A program made the translations under genes and the position numbers. A stretch of DNA of 64,000 bases from Paenibacillus sp. J31TS4 (GTDB taxonomy: Bacteria; Bacillota; Bacilli; Paenibacillales; NBRC-103111). Under the pieces are notes generated by a model that saw only the letters and a program-made list of their open reading frames with translations, searched no databases and was not told the DNA's origin. Of this stretch, positions 33,417-42,774 are shown piece after piece. The stretch lies in assembly GCF_018403265.1 (NCBI RefSeq), contig NZ_BOSI01000002.1, positions 496,001-560,000 on the forward strand, read 5' to 3'. How positions within the stretch are numbered: the first letter of the stretch is position 1; each line of letters starts with the position of its first letter.

Positions 33417-34297
33417 AGACCATTATCCTCATGACCTGGAAGGAGCTGCTGCGCAAGCGGGTCATGCTGCTGACGCTGCTGCTTACGATTCTGTTCCTGG
33501 CCGCCTTCTGGTTCTTGGCCAAAACGCTTGGACACGAGGCGAATTCCTACTCCGGCTTCGACCCGAACGGGGGACAGGCGATTGTCCAGCGCTTCTCCAT
33601 CGGCTCGTTTACGCTGATGCTCGGCTTCTTCTTCGGCTCCTTCGTCATCGCCTTCCTCTCGATCTTCAGCTCGTTCTCCTCGGTCGCCGGAGAAGCGGAG
33701 CAGGGAGTTTTCCAGGCGCTGCTGCCCCGGCCGGTGCCGCGTTGGCATTGGTACGCCGGCCGCTGGGTCGGCTATGTCTCGCTGGGAGCCGCCTATGCGC
33801 TGCTCCTGTTCGCAGCCATCGTCGTGATCACGGGCCTGTATGCCGCCGTGCCGAGAGACGCCGCTTCCCTGGTCAAGGCGTATCTGCTGTTCGCTTCGGC
33901 CGTTCCTCTGCTCGTGTCCGTCTCCATGCTGGGCTCGTGCTACTTTTCCGCGCTCGGCAACGGGGTGTTCATGACGATGCTGTATGGAGGAGGCTGGCTT
34001 GGCGGCATGATCGAGAAGGTGGTCTCCTCGCTGCCGCTCGAGGAGCCGGTCCTGCGCTCGCTGTCGACGATCACCGGCCTGCTCTCGCTGGCGATGCCGG
34101 TGGACGGCTTGCAGCGCAAAATGCTCGACGCGCTCTTCCATCTAAAGGAGCTGCAGGGGCTTATTTCGCTCGGAGACGGCCCCCTCGGCCTGTTCGGCGG
34201 CCAAATCCCCTCCGGCTTGTTCGTCTGGTATGCGGTGGCTTATATGGCTGCCGCACTCGCGCTGGGTCTGCGCGCGTTCCGCCGCAAAGACTTCTAG
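33413..34297 (+). CDS. ABC-2 type permease
   Basis: A 294-residue membrane protein starting at ATG 33413 (ATGA overlap with the ATPase stop, GGGGGGAAC upstream). It has six hydrophobic segments, with an N-terminal helix LRKRVMLLTLLLTILFLAAF and a large extracellular stretch, as in NosY/YhaP-type exporters. The sequence EAEQGVFQALLPRPVPRW after the second helix is typical for this family. Together with the ATPase it should export an unknown compound, possibly relieving the stress sensed by the sigma system of the same operon. Confidence 0.88.
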   Translation: MKTIILMTWKELLRKRVMLLTLLLTILFLAAFWFLAKTLGHEANSYSGFDPNGGQAIVQRFSIGSFTLMLGFFFGSFVIAFLSIFSSFSSVAGEAEQGVFQALLPRPVPRWHWYAGRWVGYVSLGAAYALLLFAAIVVITGLYAAVPRDAASLVKAYLLFASAVPLLVSVSMLGSCYFSALGNGVFMTMLYGGGWLGGMIEKVVSSLPLEEPVLRSLSTITGLLSLAMPVDGLQRKMLDALFHLKELQGLISLGDGPLGLFGGQIPSGLFVWYAVAYMAAALALGLRAFRRKDF

Positions 34298-34340
34298 CCT
34301 CCAGCCGTCCGCGCCGCTGTAGAGCAGCCGGACGGCCGGA

Positions 34341-34382
34341 CGGCAAACAGCCCTTCGCTTCGAGCCGAAGGGCTGTTTGCCG
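34341..34382. terminator. bidirectional terminator hairpin
   Basis: CGGCAAACAGCCCTTCG (34341-34357) is a perfect inverted repeat of CGAAGGGCTGTTTGCCG (34366-34382). It lies between the convergent ABC-2 permease and S41 peptidase genes; no long T run. Confidence 0.7.
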
Positions 34383-34414
34383 TGCGTGCGCGGCGGAAGC
34401 GGACATGCTCGCGA

Positions 34415-35722
34415 TCAGCTTAGCGAGACAGGATCCGGGGGGCCGTCCGCTGCGGAGGCGGCTTCGGCCGCCCCTTGCCGGATCGCGTCCGGCCGCTCGA
34501 ACCGGAGCCAGGCGAGCGCCTCGTCAAGCGCGGGATCGTGCGCCTCGCAGAGGGACAGCCGGCTCGGCGAGACGAGCCGGTCGGGGACGATGCCTACGCC
34601 TTCGAGCGGGCTTCCGTCCGGCAGGTAGACCCGGCTCGTTCCGATCCGGACCGACATGCCGTTCTTGAATCGGTAAGTAAACGATTGGCCGGCGGAGCCG
34701 CGGGTCGGCTCTCCGATGAGGAGCGCTCTCCCGTTGTCCCGGAATGGGAGAGCGAACTCCTCGGCCGCCGAGCCGGTGCCGCGGTCCGTGAGCAGCACGA
34801 GCGCTCCGTCGTACGCGGCCGGATCGGGCTTGCGGGAAGCCGGACGCAGCAGCATGCCGGCATCGTAGTAGGCGGTGTCGAGGCCTTTGGCGGCCTGCAG
34901 CGCGTGAATGCCGATCGTGACGGGCGTCGATTCGGCCCAGAAGCGGTACGGCCGGTCCATTAGCGCCCGCACCAGCTTCTCGGGCGTTAGGCCGCCTTCG
35001 CTGCCGCGGATGTCGACGATCAGGGCAGGAGCATGCTTGTGCGACTGGACCAGAGCGAGCGCCTCCTCTTCGCAGGCCGGATCGGCGAAGCTCGGGATGC
35101 GCAGGAGGGTAGCCGTCCGCTCGTCGTCCGCCCAGCGGATAGAGGGGCGGAGAGACGGGAGGCGGTGCGGGTCCGGCTCGCCCTCTGTCCGGTCGACGTG
35201 CAGCTCGCGGACTTCGCCGTCCGGCGTTTCGAGCCGGATGCGGAGGACGGCTGGGACGGCGAAGGCCAGCATGTCGAGCAGCCGGCGCTTGGCCGCCTCC
35301 GGGTGCCCCGCTGCATAATATTGCCGGAGCGCGGCGAACCAGTCGTCCAGCGACCGATCCTCTATAGTAAGGATCGCATCCCCGATGGAGATACCAGCAT
35401 GCCGGCTGGCCGTTACGACCCATTCGCCTCCAATTGGCACCGCCGACAGGCCGAGCGGAAGAGGGGCATGCTCAGGAGAAGGAAAGAACGCGGTCTGCCC
35501 GTTATTCAGCCGGGCGAGGAAGCGCATCAGCTGAAGCGTAAACCGCATCGGGTCCTCCAGCTGTGCCGTCTCCTGGAGCAGCTTGACGTACTCCGCGTCG
35601 AGCTCCTCCTTGCGGAGAGGGGACGCCTCCCAGTGGGCGAAGTAAAGCGAGATGGATTGGTAGACCTTGGACAGGATGAACAGCCTGTCCTCGGGAGCGA
35701 GGCGAGGTGGTACGGTAGCCAA
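34415..35722 (-). CDS. S41 family peptidase (tail-specific protease type)
   Basis: A 435-residue protein if it starts at TTG 35722, which is preceded on the minus strand by AAGGCGGTGA, nearly the full anti-Shine-Dalgarno complement. Earlier in-frame starts (GTG 35731, ATG 35785) have poorer sites. The catalytic core of family S41 is visible: a PDZ-like segment (GISIGDAILTIEDRSL), then IVDIRGSEGG, the nucleophile Ser318 in GTGSAAEEFALPF, and GEPTRGSAGQSFTYRF. There is no signal peptide, unlike most CtpA proteases, so it acts in the cytosol. Substrate unknown. Confidence 0.85.
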   Translation of the reverse strand: MATVPPRLAPEDRLFILSKVYQSISLYFAHWEASPLRKEELDAEYVKLLQETAQLEDPMRFTLQLMRFLARLNNGQTAFFPSPEHAPLPLGLSAVPIGGEWVVTASRHAGISIGDAILTIEDRSLDDWFAALRQYYAAGHPEAAKRRLLDMLAFAVPAVLRIRLETPDGEVRELHVDRTEGEPDPHRLPSLRPSIRWADDERTATLLRIPSFADPACEEEALALVQSHKHAPALIVDIRGSEGGLTPEKLVRALMDRPYRFWAESTPVTIGIHALQAAKGLDTAYYDAGMLLRPASRKPDPAAYDGALVLLTDRGTGSAAEEFALPFRDNGRALLIGEPTRGSAGQSFTYRFKNGMSVRIGTSRVYLPDGSPLEGVGIVPDRLVSPSRLSLCEAHDPALDEALAWLRFERPDAIRQGAAEAASAADGPPDPVSLS

Positions 35723-35770
35723 TCGGGTCACCGCCTTTCCACAACAGTTTTCCCCATGGTAGTATGAAAA

Positions 35771-35784
35771 TGGAAACGGTGTCA
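35771..35784 (+). promoter_or_regulatory. cre-like site (CcpA) upstream of rhaM
   Basis: TGGAAACGGTGTCA matches the catabolite-responsive element consensus TGWAANCGNTNWCA at 13 of 14 positions. It lies 45 bases before the rhaM start, a place where CcpA binding would repress rhamnose use when preferred sugars are present. Confidence 0.55.
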
Positions 35785-35828
35785 ATTCACAAAACAGAGG
35801 CTATCGTTGAAGAAAAGGAGAGGGGTTC

Positions 35829-36155
35829 ATGCCGAGAAGCGGGAAATTTGCGTGGACGTGGACGATCAAGGAGGAGCATTTGGAGGACTATATCCGGATG
35901 CATCTCGAACCATGGCCAGAAGTATTGGAAGAACACACGAAAGCGGGGATCACCAATTATTCCATCTTCCAGAACGGCAACCAATTTTTCTACTGCTTCG
36001 AATGTGGGGACGTAGAGGCTGCGTTCGCTTACATGGCCGACAGCGGCCCCTGTCAAAGGTGGAACGCCATAACCTCCCAAATGGTAGAAGGATCCTTCGA
36101 CTTTAAGGAGGCCGCTCCCATCAAACCGTTACCGGAAGTGTTTTATTTGCCTTAA
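35829..36155 (+). CDS. rhaM: L-rhamnose mutarotase
   Basis: A 108-residue enzyme that interconverts the alpha and beta anomers of L-rhamnose. ATG 35829 follows AAGGAGAGGGG. Family residues are visible: the histidine in EYIRMH-type HLEPWPEVLEEH, the YSIF segment, and the C-terminal tryptophan motif CQRWNAITSQM. The length matches the RhaM/YulD family. It has its own terminator and lies just before the main rha operon, as part of the same catabolic set. Confidence 0.92.
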   Translation: MPRSGKFAWTWTIKEEHLEDYIRMHLEPWPEVLEEHTKAGITNYSIFQNGNQFFYCFECGDVEAAFAYMADSGPCQRWNAITSQMVEGSFDFKEAAPIKPLPEVFYLP

Positions 36156-36166
36156 CCTGCGGCAGG

Positions 36167-36203
36167 GTCGTGAAATGTCCAGTGGGCTTTCACGGCTTTT
36201 TTT
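36167..36203 (+). terminator. intrinsic terminator of rhaM
   Basis: CGTGAAA (36169-36175) pairs with TTTCACG (36188-36194), followed by GC and seven T residues. Confidence 0.8.
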
Positions 36204-36276
36204 ATGGGAAGAAACAGCCAGCTCGCTAAAGGAAGGTTTGAATCCTACCGATACGGAAGTAAATTTTTGTATATCC

Positions 36277-36311
36277 AAAAACAAACAAACATGGTAAAGT
36301 AAAAACAAACA
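36277..36311 (+). promoter_or_regulatory. direct repeats upstream of rhaEW, possible RhaR operator
   Basis: AAAAACAAACA occurs at 36277-36287 and again at 36301-36311, 24 bases apart, in an AT-rich stretch immediately before the rhaEW ribosome site. DeoR-family repressors often bind direct AT-rich repeats of this kind, and a DeoR-type gene is the fourth gene of the operon. Binding is inferred, not shown. Confidence 0.45.
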
Positions 36312-36336
36312 GAAACAAAAACCGGAGGGGACTGGG

Positions 36337-38406
36337 ATGGTACAGAGTTTATGGGATGGGGAACATGCTTCCGAGCTGCACGAGTGTTTGGACCAATTGG
36401 TCTATCGGTCGAATCTCATCGGGGCGGACCGGCGTGTCTGTAACTGGGGAGGCGGCAATACATCCAGCAAAACGGTGATAAAGGATTTTCGCGGACGTGA
36501 GAGGGAAGTCATGTTCGTGAAAGGAAGCGGCTCCGACCTGGCGAGTATGAAAGCGGTTAACTTTACCGGTCTCTGGCTGGACGATATCCGCCCATTGATC
36601 CTGCGTGAGGAAATGTCCGATGAAGAGATGGTCGCCTATTTGGCCCATTGCATGATGGATGCCAAACATCCTCGGCCGTCTATTGAAACGCTGCTGCATG
36701 CTTTCCTGCCTTTCAAGCATGTGGATCATACCCACCCAGACGCCATCATCAGTTTGTGCTGTGCGGATAACGGCCAGGAGGTCGCCCGCGAGATTTTCGG
36801 CAGCCGCTTCGTGTGGGTTCCGTATGTCAGGCCCGGGTTCACGTTATCCAAACTGATCGCAGAAGGCGTGAAGGCGAATCCGGACGCGGAGCTGGTGCTC
36901 ATGGAAAAGCACGGTCTCGTTACGTGGGGGGACACTTCGGAAGCTTGCTATGCGCAGACGATCAGGATCATCACGGAAGCAGAGAAATACATAGAAGCCC
37001 GGGTGAACGAGGAGAAGCTATTTGGCGGCATCAAGCATCCCTCGCTTCCGGCAGAAGTCCGCCGCCAGTTCGCCGCCGATATTATGCCGGTCGTGCGCGG
37101 AGCGGTGAGCGACGGGAGGAAGATGATCCTCGCCTTCGACGATGAGGCCGACGTTCTGCAATTTGTCGGCAGCAGAGATTCCGCCGAGCTGTCCCAAGTC
37201 GGTGCCGCATGTCCCGACCATCTGGTCCATACGAAAGCGGTGCCGCTCTACATAGATTGGATACCGGATCCAGCGGACATCGAAGGCTTGAAGGTGAAGC
37301 TCAAGGAACAAATTGCTGGCTACAAGGAGAGATACGAAGCTTACTTTCATCGGAATCAACAGGAAGGCGACGTTATGGTGGAAGCGGCTCCGCGCGTCAT
37401 TCTGATTCCGGGCGTCGGCATGATCAACACCGGCAAAAGCTGGGCCATGGCGAAAGTAAGCGGCGCTCTCTATCATCGCGCCATCGCGGTCATGCGGGGC
37501 GCGTCTGCATTGGGACGGTTCGTTTCGCTCAGTGAAAAGGAGTCCTACGATGTGGAGTACTGGCCGCTTGAGCTCTATAAATTGACGCTGGCCCCGGCCG
37601 AAGCCGAGTTCTCGCGCAAAGTGGCGTTTATTACGGGAGGCGCAGGCGGCATCGGCAGCGAGACAGCCCGCCGGCTCGCTTCGGAAGGCGCGCACGTTGT
37701 GCTTGCCGATCTCAACCTGGAAGGCGCACAAAAAGTTGCGGGTGAAATAAACGAAACATACGGCGAGAACCGGGCGCTGGCCGTCAAAATGGATGTAACG
37801 AGCGAGGAAGACGTGCAAGCCGCTTACGCGGCGACAGCAGTGACGTACGGCGGCGTCGATATCATCGTTAACAATGCCGGCCTCGCCACCTCAAGTCCGT
37901 TCGACGAAACCTCGCTGAAAGAATGGAACCTTAACATCAACGTTCTCGGCACTGGGTACTTTCTCGTCGCGCGAGAAGGATTCAAGCAAATGAAAGAACA
38001 GGGGCTCGGGGGCAGCATGGTGTTCGTTGGCTCCAAAAATTCCGTATATGCGGGCAAAAACGCAACGGCCTACAGTGCAGCGAAGGCGCTGGAAGCTCAC
38101 CTGGCCCGCTGCATTGCAGCGGAAGGAGGAGAATTCGGCATCCGCGTCAATTCGATCCTCCCCGATGCCATTCTGCAAGGCTCGACGATCTGGAATGGCA
38201 GCTGGCGCCAAGAACGCGCTGCCGCCTACGGCATCGAGCCAGATCAGCTGGAAGAATACTACCGCAAGCGCACGACTTTGCTCGTCAACATTTTTCCGAG
38301 GGATATAGCCGAAGGGATCGCCTTTTTCGCTTCCTCCAAATCGGAAAAAACGACCGGCTGCATGCTCACAATCGACGGCGGCGTGCCGGCCGCGTTTCCC
38401 CGCTAA
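36337..38406 (+). CDS. rhaEW: rhamnulose-1-phosphate aldolase / L-lactaldehyde dehydrogenase fusion
   Basis: A 689-residue bifunctional protein starting at ATG 36337 behind GGAGGGG. Residues 1 to about 420 form a class II aldolase domain with NWGGGNTSSK, VKGSGSDL and the zinc ligands His131 and His133 in DHTHPDA; it splits rhamnulose-1-phosphate into DHAP and L-lactaldehyde. Residues about 428-689 are a short-chain dehydrogenase with the nucleotide motif TGGAGGIG and the catalytic Tyr579-x-x-x-Lys (YSAAK); by analogy with B. subtilis RhaEW (YuxG) it oxidises L-lactaldehyde to L-lactate. It heads the rha-lut operon, which contains the enzymes that use this lactate. Confidence 0.95.
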   Translation: MVQSLWDGEHASELHECLDQLVYRSNLIGADRRVCNWGGGNTSSKTVIKDFRGREREVMFVKGSGSDLASMKAVNFTGLWLDDIRPLILREEMSDEEMVAYLAHCMMDAKHPRPSIETLLHAFLPFKHVDHTHPDAIISLCCADNGQEVAREIFGSRFVWVPYVRPGFTLSKLIAEGVKANPDAELVLMEKHGLVTWGDTSEACYAQTIRIITEAEKYIEARVNEEKLFGGIKHPSLPAEVRRQFAADIMPVVRGAVSDGRKMILAFDDEADVLQFVGSRDSAELSQVGAACPDHLVHTKAVPLYIDWIPDPADIEGLKVKLKEQIAGYKERYEAYFHRNQQEGDVMVEAAPRVILIPGVGMINTGKSWAMAKVSGALYHRAIAVMRGASALGRFVSLSEKESYDVEYWPLELYKLTLAPAEAEFSRKVAFITGGAGGIGSETARRLASEGAHVVLADLNLEGAQKVAGEINETYGENRALAVKMDVTSEEDVQAAYAATAVTYGGVDIIVNNAGLATSSPFDETSLKEWNLNINVLGTGYFLVAREGFKQMKEQGLGGSMVFVGSKNSVYAGKNATAYSAAKALEAHLARCIAAEGGEFGIRVNSILPDAILQGSTIWNGSWRQERAAAYGIEPDQLEEYYRKRTTLLVNIFPRDIAEGIAFFASSKSEKTTGCMLTIDGGVPAAFPR

Positions 38407-38439
38407 AAGCCATCTCCATTTTTAAAGGAGGGTATCCGT

Positions 38440-39705
38440 ATGGATGCGAATCTGGAACAAGCTTACAAAGAGGCCAAGAAGCTTTACGAGGCACACGGTG
38501 TTGATGTGGAGGAAGCGCTAGGCAAGCTCGAGCAAATCAAAGTGTCCGTTCACTGCTGGCAGGGAGATGACGTGCGCGGCTTCCTGTTCCGCAACCAAGA
38601 GTTAACGGGAGGCATCTCGGTAACCGGACATTTCCCGGGTGCGGCCCGTTCCCCGCAGGAGCTCCGAGCGGACCTGGAGAGGGCACTTTCCTTAATTCCC
38701 GGCAAGCATAAAGTGAATCTGCATGCGATTTATGCCGATACGGACGAACAAGTGGATCTCGACGAGCTGGAGCCGCGTCATTTTCAACGATGGGTGGATT
38801 GGGCGAAGGAACAGGGGCTCGGCCTTGATTTCAATCCGACTTGTTTTTCTCACGATCATTCGAAGGACGGGTTTACGCTGAGCCATCCTGACCCGGCCAT
38901 TCGGCAGTTCTGGATCGATCATTGCAAAGCTTCGCGCAAAATCGGCGCTTCCTTCGGCGAACAGCTTGGGCAAACGTGCGTAACGAATATTTGGGTGCCG
39001 GACGGCTTCAAGGATAGTCCGGCAGACCGTATGGGCCCGCGCCGGCGGTTAAAAGAGGCACTCGACGAGGTGTTTGCGGAGCCGCTCAATCCCGCACACA
39101 ACCTGGATACCGTCGAAAGCAAGCTGTTCGGCCTCGGAGCGGAAGCGTATACCGTGGGATCCCATGAATTTTATATGGGGTACGGCATTCAAAATAACAA
39201 ATTGATCTGTCTTGATTCGGGGCATTTCCATCCGACAGAAGTGATTTCTAATAAACTGTCCTCGCTTGCGCTGTTCAGCAGCGGAATCCTGCTGCACGTC
39301 AGCCGGCCGGTGCGCTGGGACAGCGACCATGTCGTCGTGATGGACGACGAGCTTTTGGAGATCGGACGCGAGCTTGTGCGCGGGGAGCTGCTTGACGTTA
39401 CTCATATCGGATTGGATTTCTTCGATGCAAGCATCAATCGGATCGCCGCTTGGGTCATCGGCACGCGCAACACGATCAAAGCGCTGCTTCGGGCGATGCT
39501 TGAGCCGGTAGAAGCGATCAAGAAAGCAGAGCTTGAAGGCGACTATACGACCCGGCTGGCGTTGACGGAAGAATTCAAGTCTTACCCGTTCGGCGCGGTA
39601 TGGGACTACTATTGCGCGAAGCAGGGCGTACCTGTGCGAGAGGCATGGCTGGCGGAAGTCAAAACGTACGAACAGGATGTTTTGATGAAACGGGAACAAG
39701 GATGA
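38440..39705 (+). CDS. rhaA: L-rhamnose isomerase
   Basis: A 421-residue metal-dependent isomerase (L-rhamnose to L-rhamnulose) starting at ATG 38440 behind AAAGGAGGG. Typical RhaA segments are [24 protein letters not shown] with metal-binding His/Asp, [20 protein letters not shown] and [11 protein letters not shown]. Length and order agree with E. coli-type RhaA. It is the second gene of the operon, 33 bases after rhaEW. Confidence 0.97.
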   Translation: MDANLEQAYKEAKKLYEAHGVDVEEALGKLEQIKVSVHCWQGDDVRGFLFRNQELTGGISVTGHFPGAARSPQELRADLERALSLIPGKHKVNLHAIYADTDEQVDLDELEPRHFQRWVDWAKEQGLGLDFNPTCFSHDHSKDGFTLSHPDPAIRQFWIDHCKASRKIGASFGEQLGQTCVTNIWVPDGFKDSPADRMGPRRRLKEALDEVFAEPLNPAHNLDTVESKLFGLGAEAYTVGSHEFYMGYGIQNNKLICLDSGHFHPTEVISNKLSSLALFSSGILLHVSRPVRWDSDHVVVMDDELLEIGRELVRGELLDVTHIGLDFFDASINRIAAWVIGTRNTIKALLRAMLEPVEAIKKAELEGDYTTRLALTEEFKSYPFGAVWDYYCAKQGVPVREAWLAEVKTYEQDVLMKREQG

Positions 39706-39721
39706 AAGGGCGGTGCCGATC

Positions 39722-41194
39722 ATGGCCGTTATCGCTTACGATTTGGGTGCCAGCAGCGGCAGAGCGCTGGTCGGCCGCTTGTCCGGCAGTCGAATCGAGG
39801 TGTCGGAGGTACACCGGTTCTCGAATGACCCGGTTCAGGTAGGCAATCGGCTGCATTGGGATATCCTCCGATTGTTCCATGAGATGAAGCAGGGACTGCT
39901 CAAAGCGAAGCAGCAGGGAATCCAGCCGGAAAGCATCGGCATTGATTCCTGGGCGGTGGACTTCGGGCTCATAGGCAAGAACGGCGAACTGCTCGGCAAC
40001 CCTTATCACTATCGGGACTCCCACACGGACGGTGTTATGGAGAAGCTGCTGGAAGAAATCCCGTCCGCGGACATTTACAGCCGCACCGGCATTCAGTTCC
40101 TTCCTTTCAATACGATTTATCAACTGCTTGCGATGAAAGCGGCGGATTCTCCGCTGCTTCGCGACGCGAAGCGGTTTCTCATGATCCCGGATCTGCTGAG
40201 ATACTTCCTTACCGGAGACATGCACAATGAATTTACGAACGCCACGACCACCCAGCTGTACAATCCGATAAAAGGGGAGTGGGACGCCGCATTGCTGCGG
40301 CGGCTGGATTTGCCGGCGGCGTGGTTCGGCCCCGTCCTTCAACCGGGAACGCCAGCCGGACAGCTGCGCTCCTCCCTAGCGGCAGAATTGGGCACAGGCT
40401 CGGTGCCGGTCATCGCCGTTGCCGAGCATGACACCGGTTCCGCTGTAGTTGCGGTTCCGGCGACCGAACGATCCTTTGCTTACTTGTGCTGCGGCACCTG
40501 GTCGCTCATGGGAACCGAGGTCGATCAGCCGATCCTCAGTCCTCTGGCTTTGGACCTGAATTTCACCAACGAGGGCGGTGCCGCCGGCAAATACAGGCTG
40601 CTCAAAAATATTATGGGCTTGTGGATCTTGCAGGAATGCCAGCGGGAATGGGCAAGTAGCGGCAAAGTCTACACCTTTCCCGAATTGGTGGCGATGGCGG
40701 AGCAAGCGGCGCCTTTCACGGCATGGATTAATCCGGACGACACCCGGTTTTTGCGTCCCGGCGGCATGCAGGACCGGATACGCGGGTACTGCGAGGAGAC
40801 GCGCCAGCCGGTTCCCTCGGAACCGGGTGCATTCGTGCGATGCATTCTCGAAAGCCTGGCGCTCAAATACCGGTATGTCCTGCGGCAGACAGAGCGCCTT
40901 ACGGGCAGCCGGTTCAGCGGATTGCATATAGTCGGCGGAGGCATTCATAATACGCTGCTTTGCCGGTGGTCGGCGAACGCGGTAGGGAAACCCGTTTGGG
41001 CGGGACCGGCGGAATCCAGCGCGATCGGCAATCTTGCCATGCAATGGATTGCCCAAGGACAATTCAAGGACGTCGGGGAAGCGAGAGCGGCCATTCGGGA
41101 CTCGTTCTCCCTGACCGTATACGAACCGGAACAGACGGACGTATGGCAAAACGCCTACGGACAATTTCTAACGATAACAGGTTTGGCCGAGTAA
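39722..41194 (+). CDS. rhaB: rhamnulokinase
   Basis: A 490-residue FGGY-family carbohydrate kinase that phosphorylates L-rhamnulose. ATG 39722 is preferred over GTG 39713 because the GGGCGGTG site precedes it. The N-terminal phosphate loop AYDLGASSGRALVG, IDSWAVDFGL with the catalytic aspartate, CCGTWSLMG and the C-terminal VGGGIHNTLLCRW motif are all present. It follows rhaA by 16 bases. Confidence 0.96.
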   Translation: MAVIAYDLGASSGRALVGRLSGSRIEVSEVHRFSNDPVQVGNRLHWDILRLFHEMKQGLLKAKQQGIQPESIGIDSWAVDFGLIGKNGELLGNPYHYRDSHTDGVMEKLLEEIPSADIYSRTGIQFLPFNTIYQLLAMKAADSPLLRDAKRFLMIPDLLRYFLTGDMHNEFTNATTTQLYNPIKGEWDAALLRRLDLPAAWFGPVLQPGTPAGQLRSSLAAELGTGSVPVIAVAEHDTGSAVVAVPATERSFAYLCCGTWSLMGTEVDQPILSPLALDLNFTNEGGAAGKYRLLKNIMGLWILQECQREWASSGKVYTFPELVAMAEQAAPFTAWINPDDTRFLRPGGMQDRIRGYCEETRQPVPSEPGAFVRCILESLALKYRYVLRQTERLTGSRFSGLHIVGGGIHNTLLCRWSANAVGKPVWAGPAESSAIGNLAMQWIAQGQFKDVGEARAAIRDSFSLTVYEPEQTDVWQNAYGQFLTITGLAE

Positions 41195-41216
41195 GGTCCG
41201 AAAAGAGGGTACGAGT

Positions 41217-41975
41217 ATGCTCGTTGCGGAGCGTTATGAGAAAATAGTGCAATTGGTTAACGATAGAGGCAGCATCCGCGTTACTGAGTTAAGCGAGCTG
41301 TGCCAGGTAACGGAAGAGACGATCCGGCGCGACTTGGACCGGCTCGAAGAAGCGGGGAAGCTGCTGCGTTCTCATGGGGGAGCCATCCGGATCCGCGATC
41401 AGCAGCCGGAAGTTCCTTACTTTGAACGGGAGGTCACGAATGCGGATGAGAAGAAGCGTATTGCGCGGGAGGCCGTGAAGCTTATCGAGCCCGGTGACCG
41501 GATCGTGCTGGATGCCAGTTCAACGGCATGGTACATGGCGTCGCTCGTTCCTGATATCCCGCTCACCGTGCTGACGAATTCGATCAAGGTAGCTATGGAG
41601 CTGAGCGGTAAGGAGAAGATAGAGGTCATCTCCACGGGAGGCATTTTGGCCCAACGTTCGCTGTCTTTTGTCGGTCCGCTCGCGGAACGGGCGCTGGAAG
41701 CGTATCACGTCGATAAAGTGTTCCTCTCCTGCAAAGGCATCCATCTTGAGTGGGGAATCAGCGAGTCTAACGAGCTCCAGGCCAGAGTCAAGCAGAAAAT
41801 GACCGGCAGTGCCGACAAGCTGATCCTGCTGGCAGACTCAAGCAAGTTCGGCGTCAAGGCCTTCACGCATGTCGCCGATCTCCATGCGGCAAGTGCGGTC
41901 ATCACCGACAAACTGGCGGACCGGGAAACGGTGGAGCAGCTGAAGAGGTTGAGCATTGCCGTAACGACGGTCTAG
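41217..41975 (+). CDS. rhaR: DeoR family transcriptional regulator, rhamnose repressor
   Basis: A 252-residue regulator starting at ATG 41217 behind AAAAGAGGG. Residues about 1-55 are the DeoR helix-turn-helix (RYEKIVQLVNDRGSIRVTEL, ending TIRRDLDRLEEAGKLLRSHG). The C-terminal sugar-phosphate sensor domain includes DASSTAWYMASLVPD and FSLTxx-type phosphate contacts such as LADSSKFG. In B. subtilis RhaR represses the rha genes and responds to rhamnulose-1-phosphate; the same is inferred here. The likely operator is the repeat pair before rhaEW. Confidence 0.92.
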   Translation: MLVAERYEKIVQLVNDRGSIRVTELSELCQVTEETIRRDLDRLEEAGKLLRSHGGAIRIRDQQPEVPYFEREVTNADEKKRIAREAVKLIEPGDRIVLDASSTAWYMASLVPDIPLTVLTNSIKVAMELSGKEKIEVISTGGILAQRSLSFVGPLAERALEAYHVDKVFLSCKGIHLEWGISESNELQARVKQKMTGSADKLILLADSSKFGVKAFTHVADLHAASAVITDKLADRETVEQLKRLSIAVTTV

Positions 41976-42045
41976 CCGCCCGGCCACATGAAGCCGAACC
42001 GTCGGATGGTTTGGCATGCTTAATAAGATGGGGGAGACATCATCC

Positions 42046-42774
42046 ATGAAGGTCTCATTGTTCATTACGTGCTTAAACGACGCCTTCTTCCCGAAAGTAG
42101 GGGAAGCGATGGTCCGGCTTTTGGCTAGATATGGGATCAGGCTTCAATTCCCCGAGCTGCAGACATGCTGTGGGCAGCCTGCGTATAACAGCGGATACTG
42201 GGCAGAGGCACGTACATCAGCAATAACGATTTTGGAGGCTTTTGAGGACAGCGATTTTGTGATCGCGCCGTCGGGTTCGTGTACCTATATGATCCATCAT
42301 TACGAGGCATTATTCAAAGATAACCCGTTGTTGCTTGACAAAGCGTTGAAGCTGAAGCAAAAGACTTACGAATTTACTCAGTTTCTCGTTCAAGTAGTAG
42401 GCATCACGAACATGGGCGCCGTCTTCCCCCATAAAGTGACCTACCATCCCTCGTGTCACGGCAGCCGCTTGCTCGGCGCCAGGCAGGAGCCGATGGATCT
42501 GCTTGCGAACGTCAGAGGACTGGAATTGGTTCCGCTTCCTTACGCGGAAGATTGCTGCGGATTCGGCGGCACATTTGCCGTCAAGATGGCTCCTATCTCA
42601 GGCGCCATGGTGTCGGAGAAGGTCGATCACGTAATTGAGACCGAAGCCGAAGTATTGGTTGGACTCGATATGGCTTGCCTGATGAATATTGCCGGTCATC
42701 TGCGCTACCGGGATGAACCGGTTCGCGTGATGCATTTGGCTGAGCTGCTCTACGAGGGGGTGAGAGGAGCATGA
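42046..42774 (+). CDS. lutA: L-lactate oxidation complex Fe-S protein LutA
   Basis: A 242-residue (Fe-S)-binding protein with two CCG-domain motifs: CCGQPAYN near residue 41 with a downstream cysteine, and HPSCHGSR followed by CCGFGG near residue 170. ATG 42046 follows GGGGGAG. LutA, LutB and LutC together oxidise L-lactate to pyruvate. The gene is in the rhamnose operon, 70 bases after rhaR, where it can use the lactate made by RhaW. It overlaps lutB by four bases (ATGA). Confidence 0.94.
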   Translation: MKVSLFITCLNDAFFPKVGEAMVRLLARYGIRLQFPELQTCCGQPAYNSGYWAEARTSAITILEAFEDSDFVIAPSGSCTYMIHHYEALFKDNPLLLDKALKLKQKTYEFTQFLVQVVGITNMGAVFPHKVTYHPSCHGSRLLGARQEPMDLLANVRGLELVPLPYAEDCCGFGGTFAVKMAPISGAMVSEKVDHVIETEAEVLVGLDMACLMNIAGHLRYRDEPVRVMHLAELLYEGVRGA

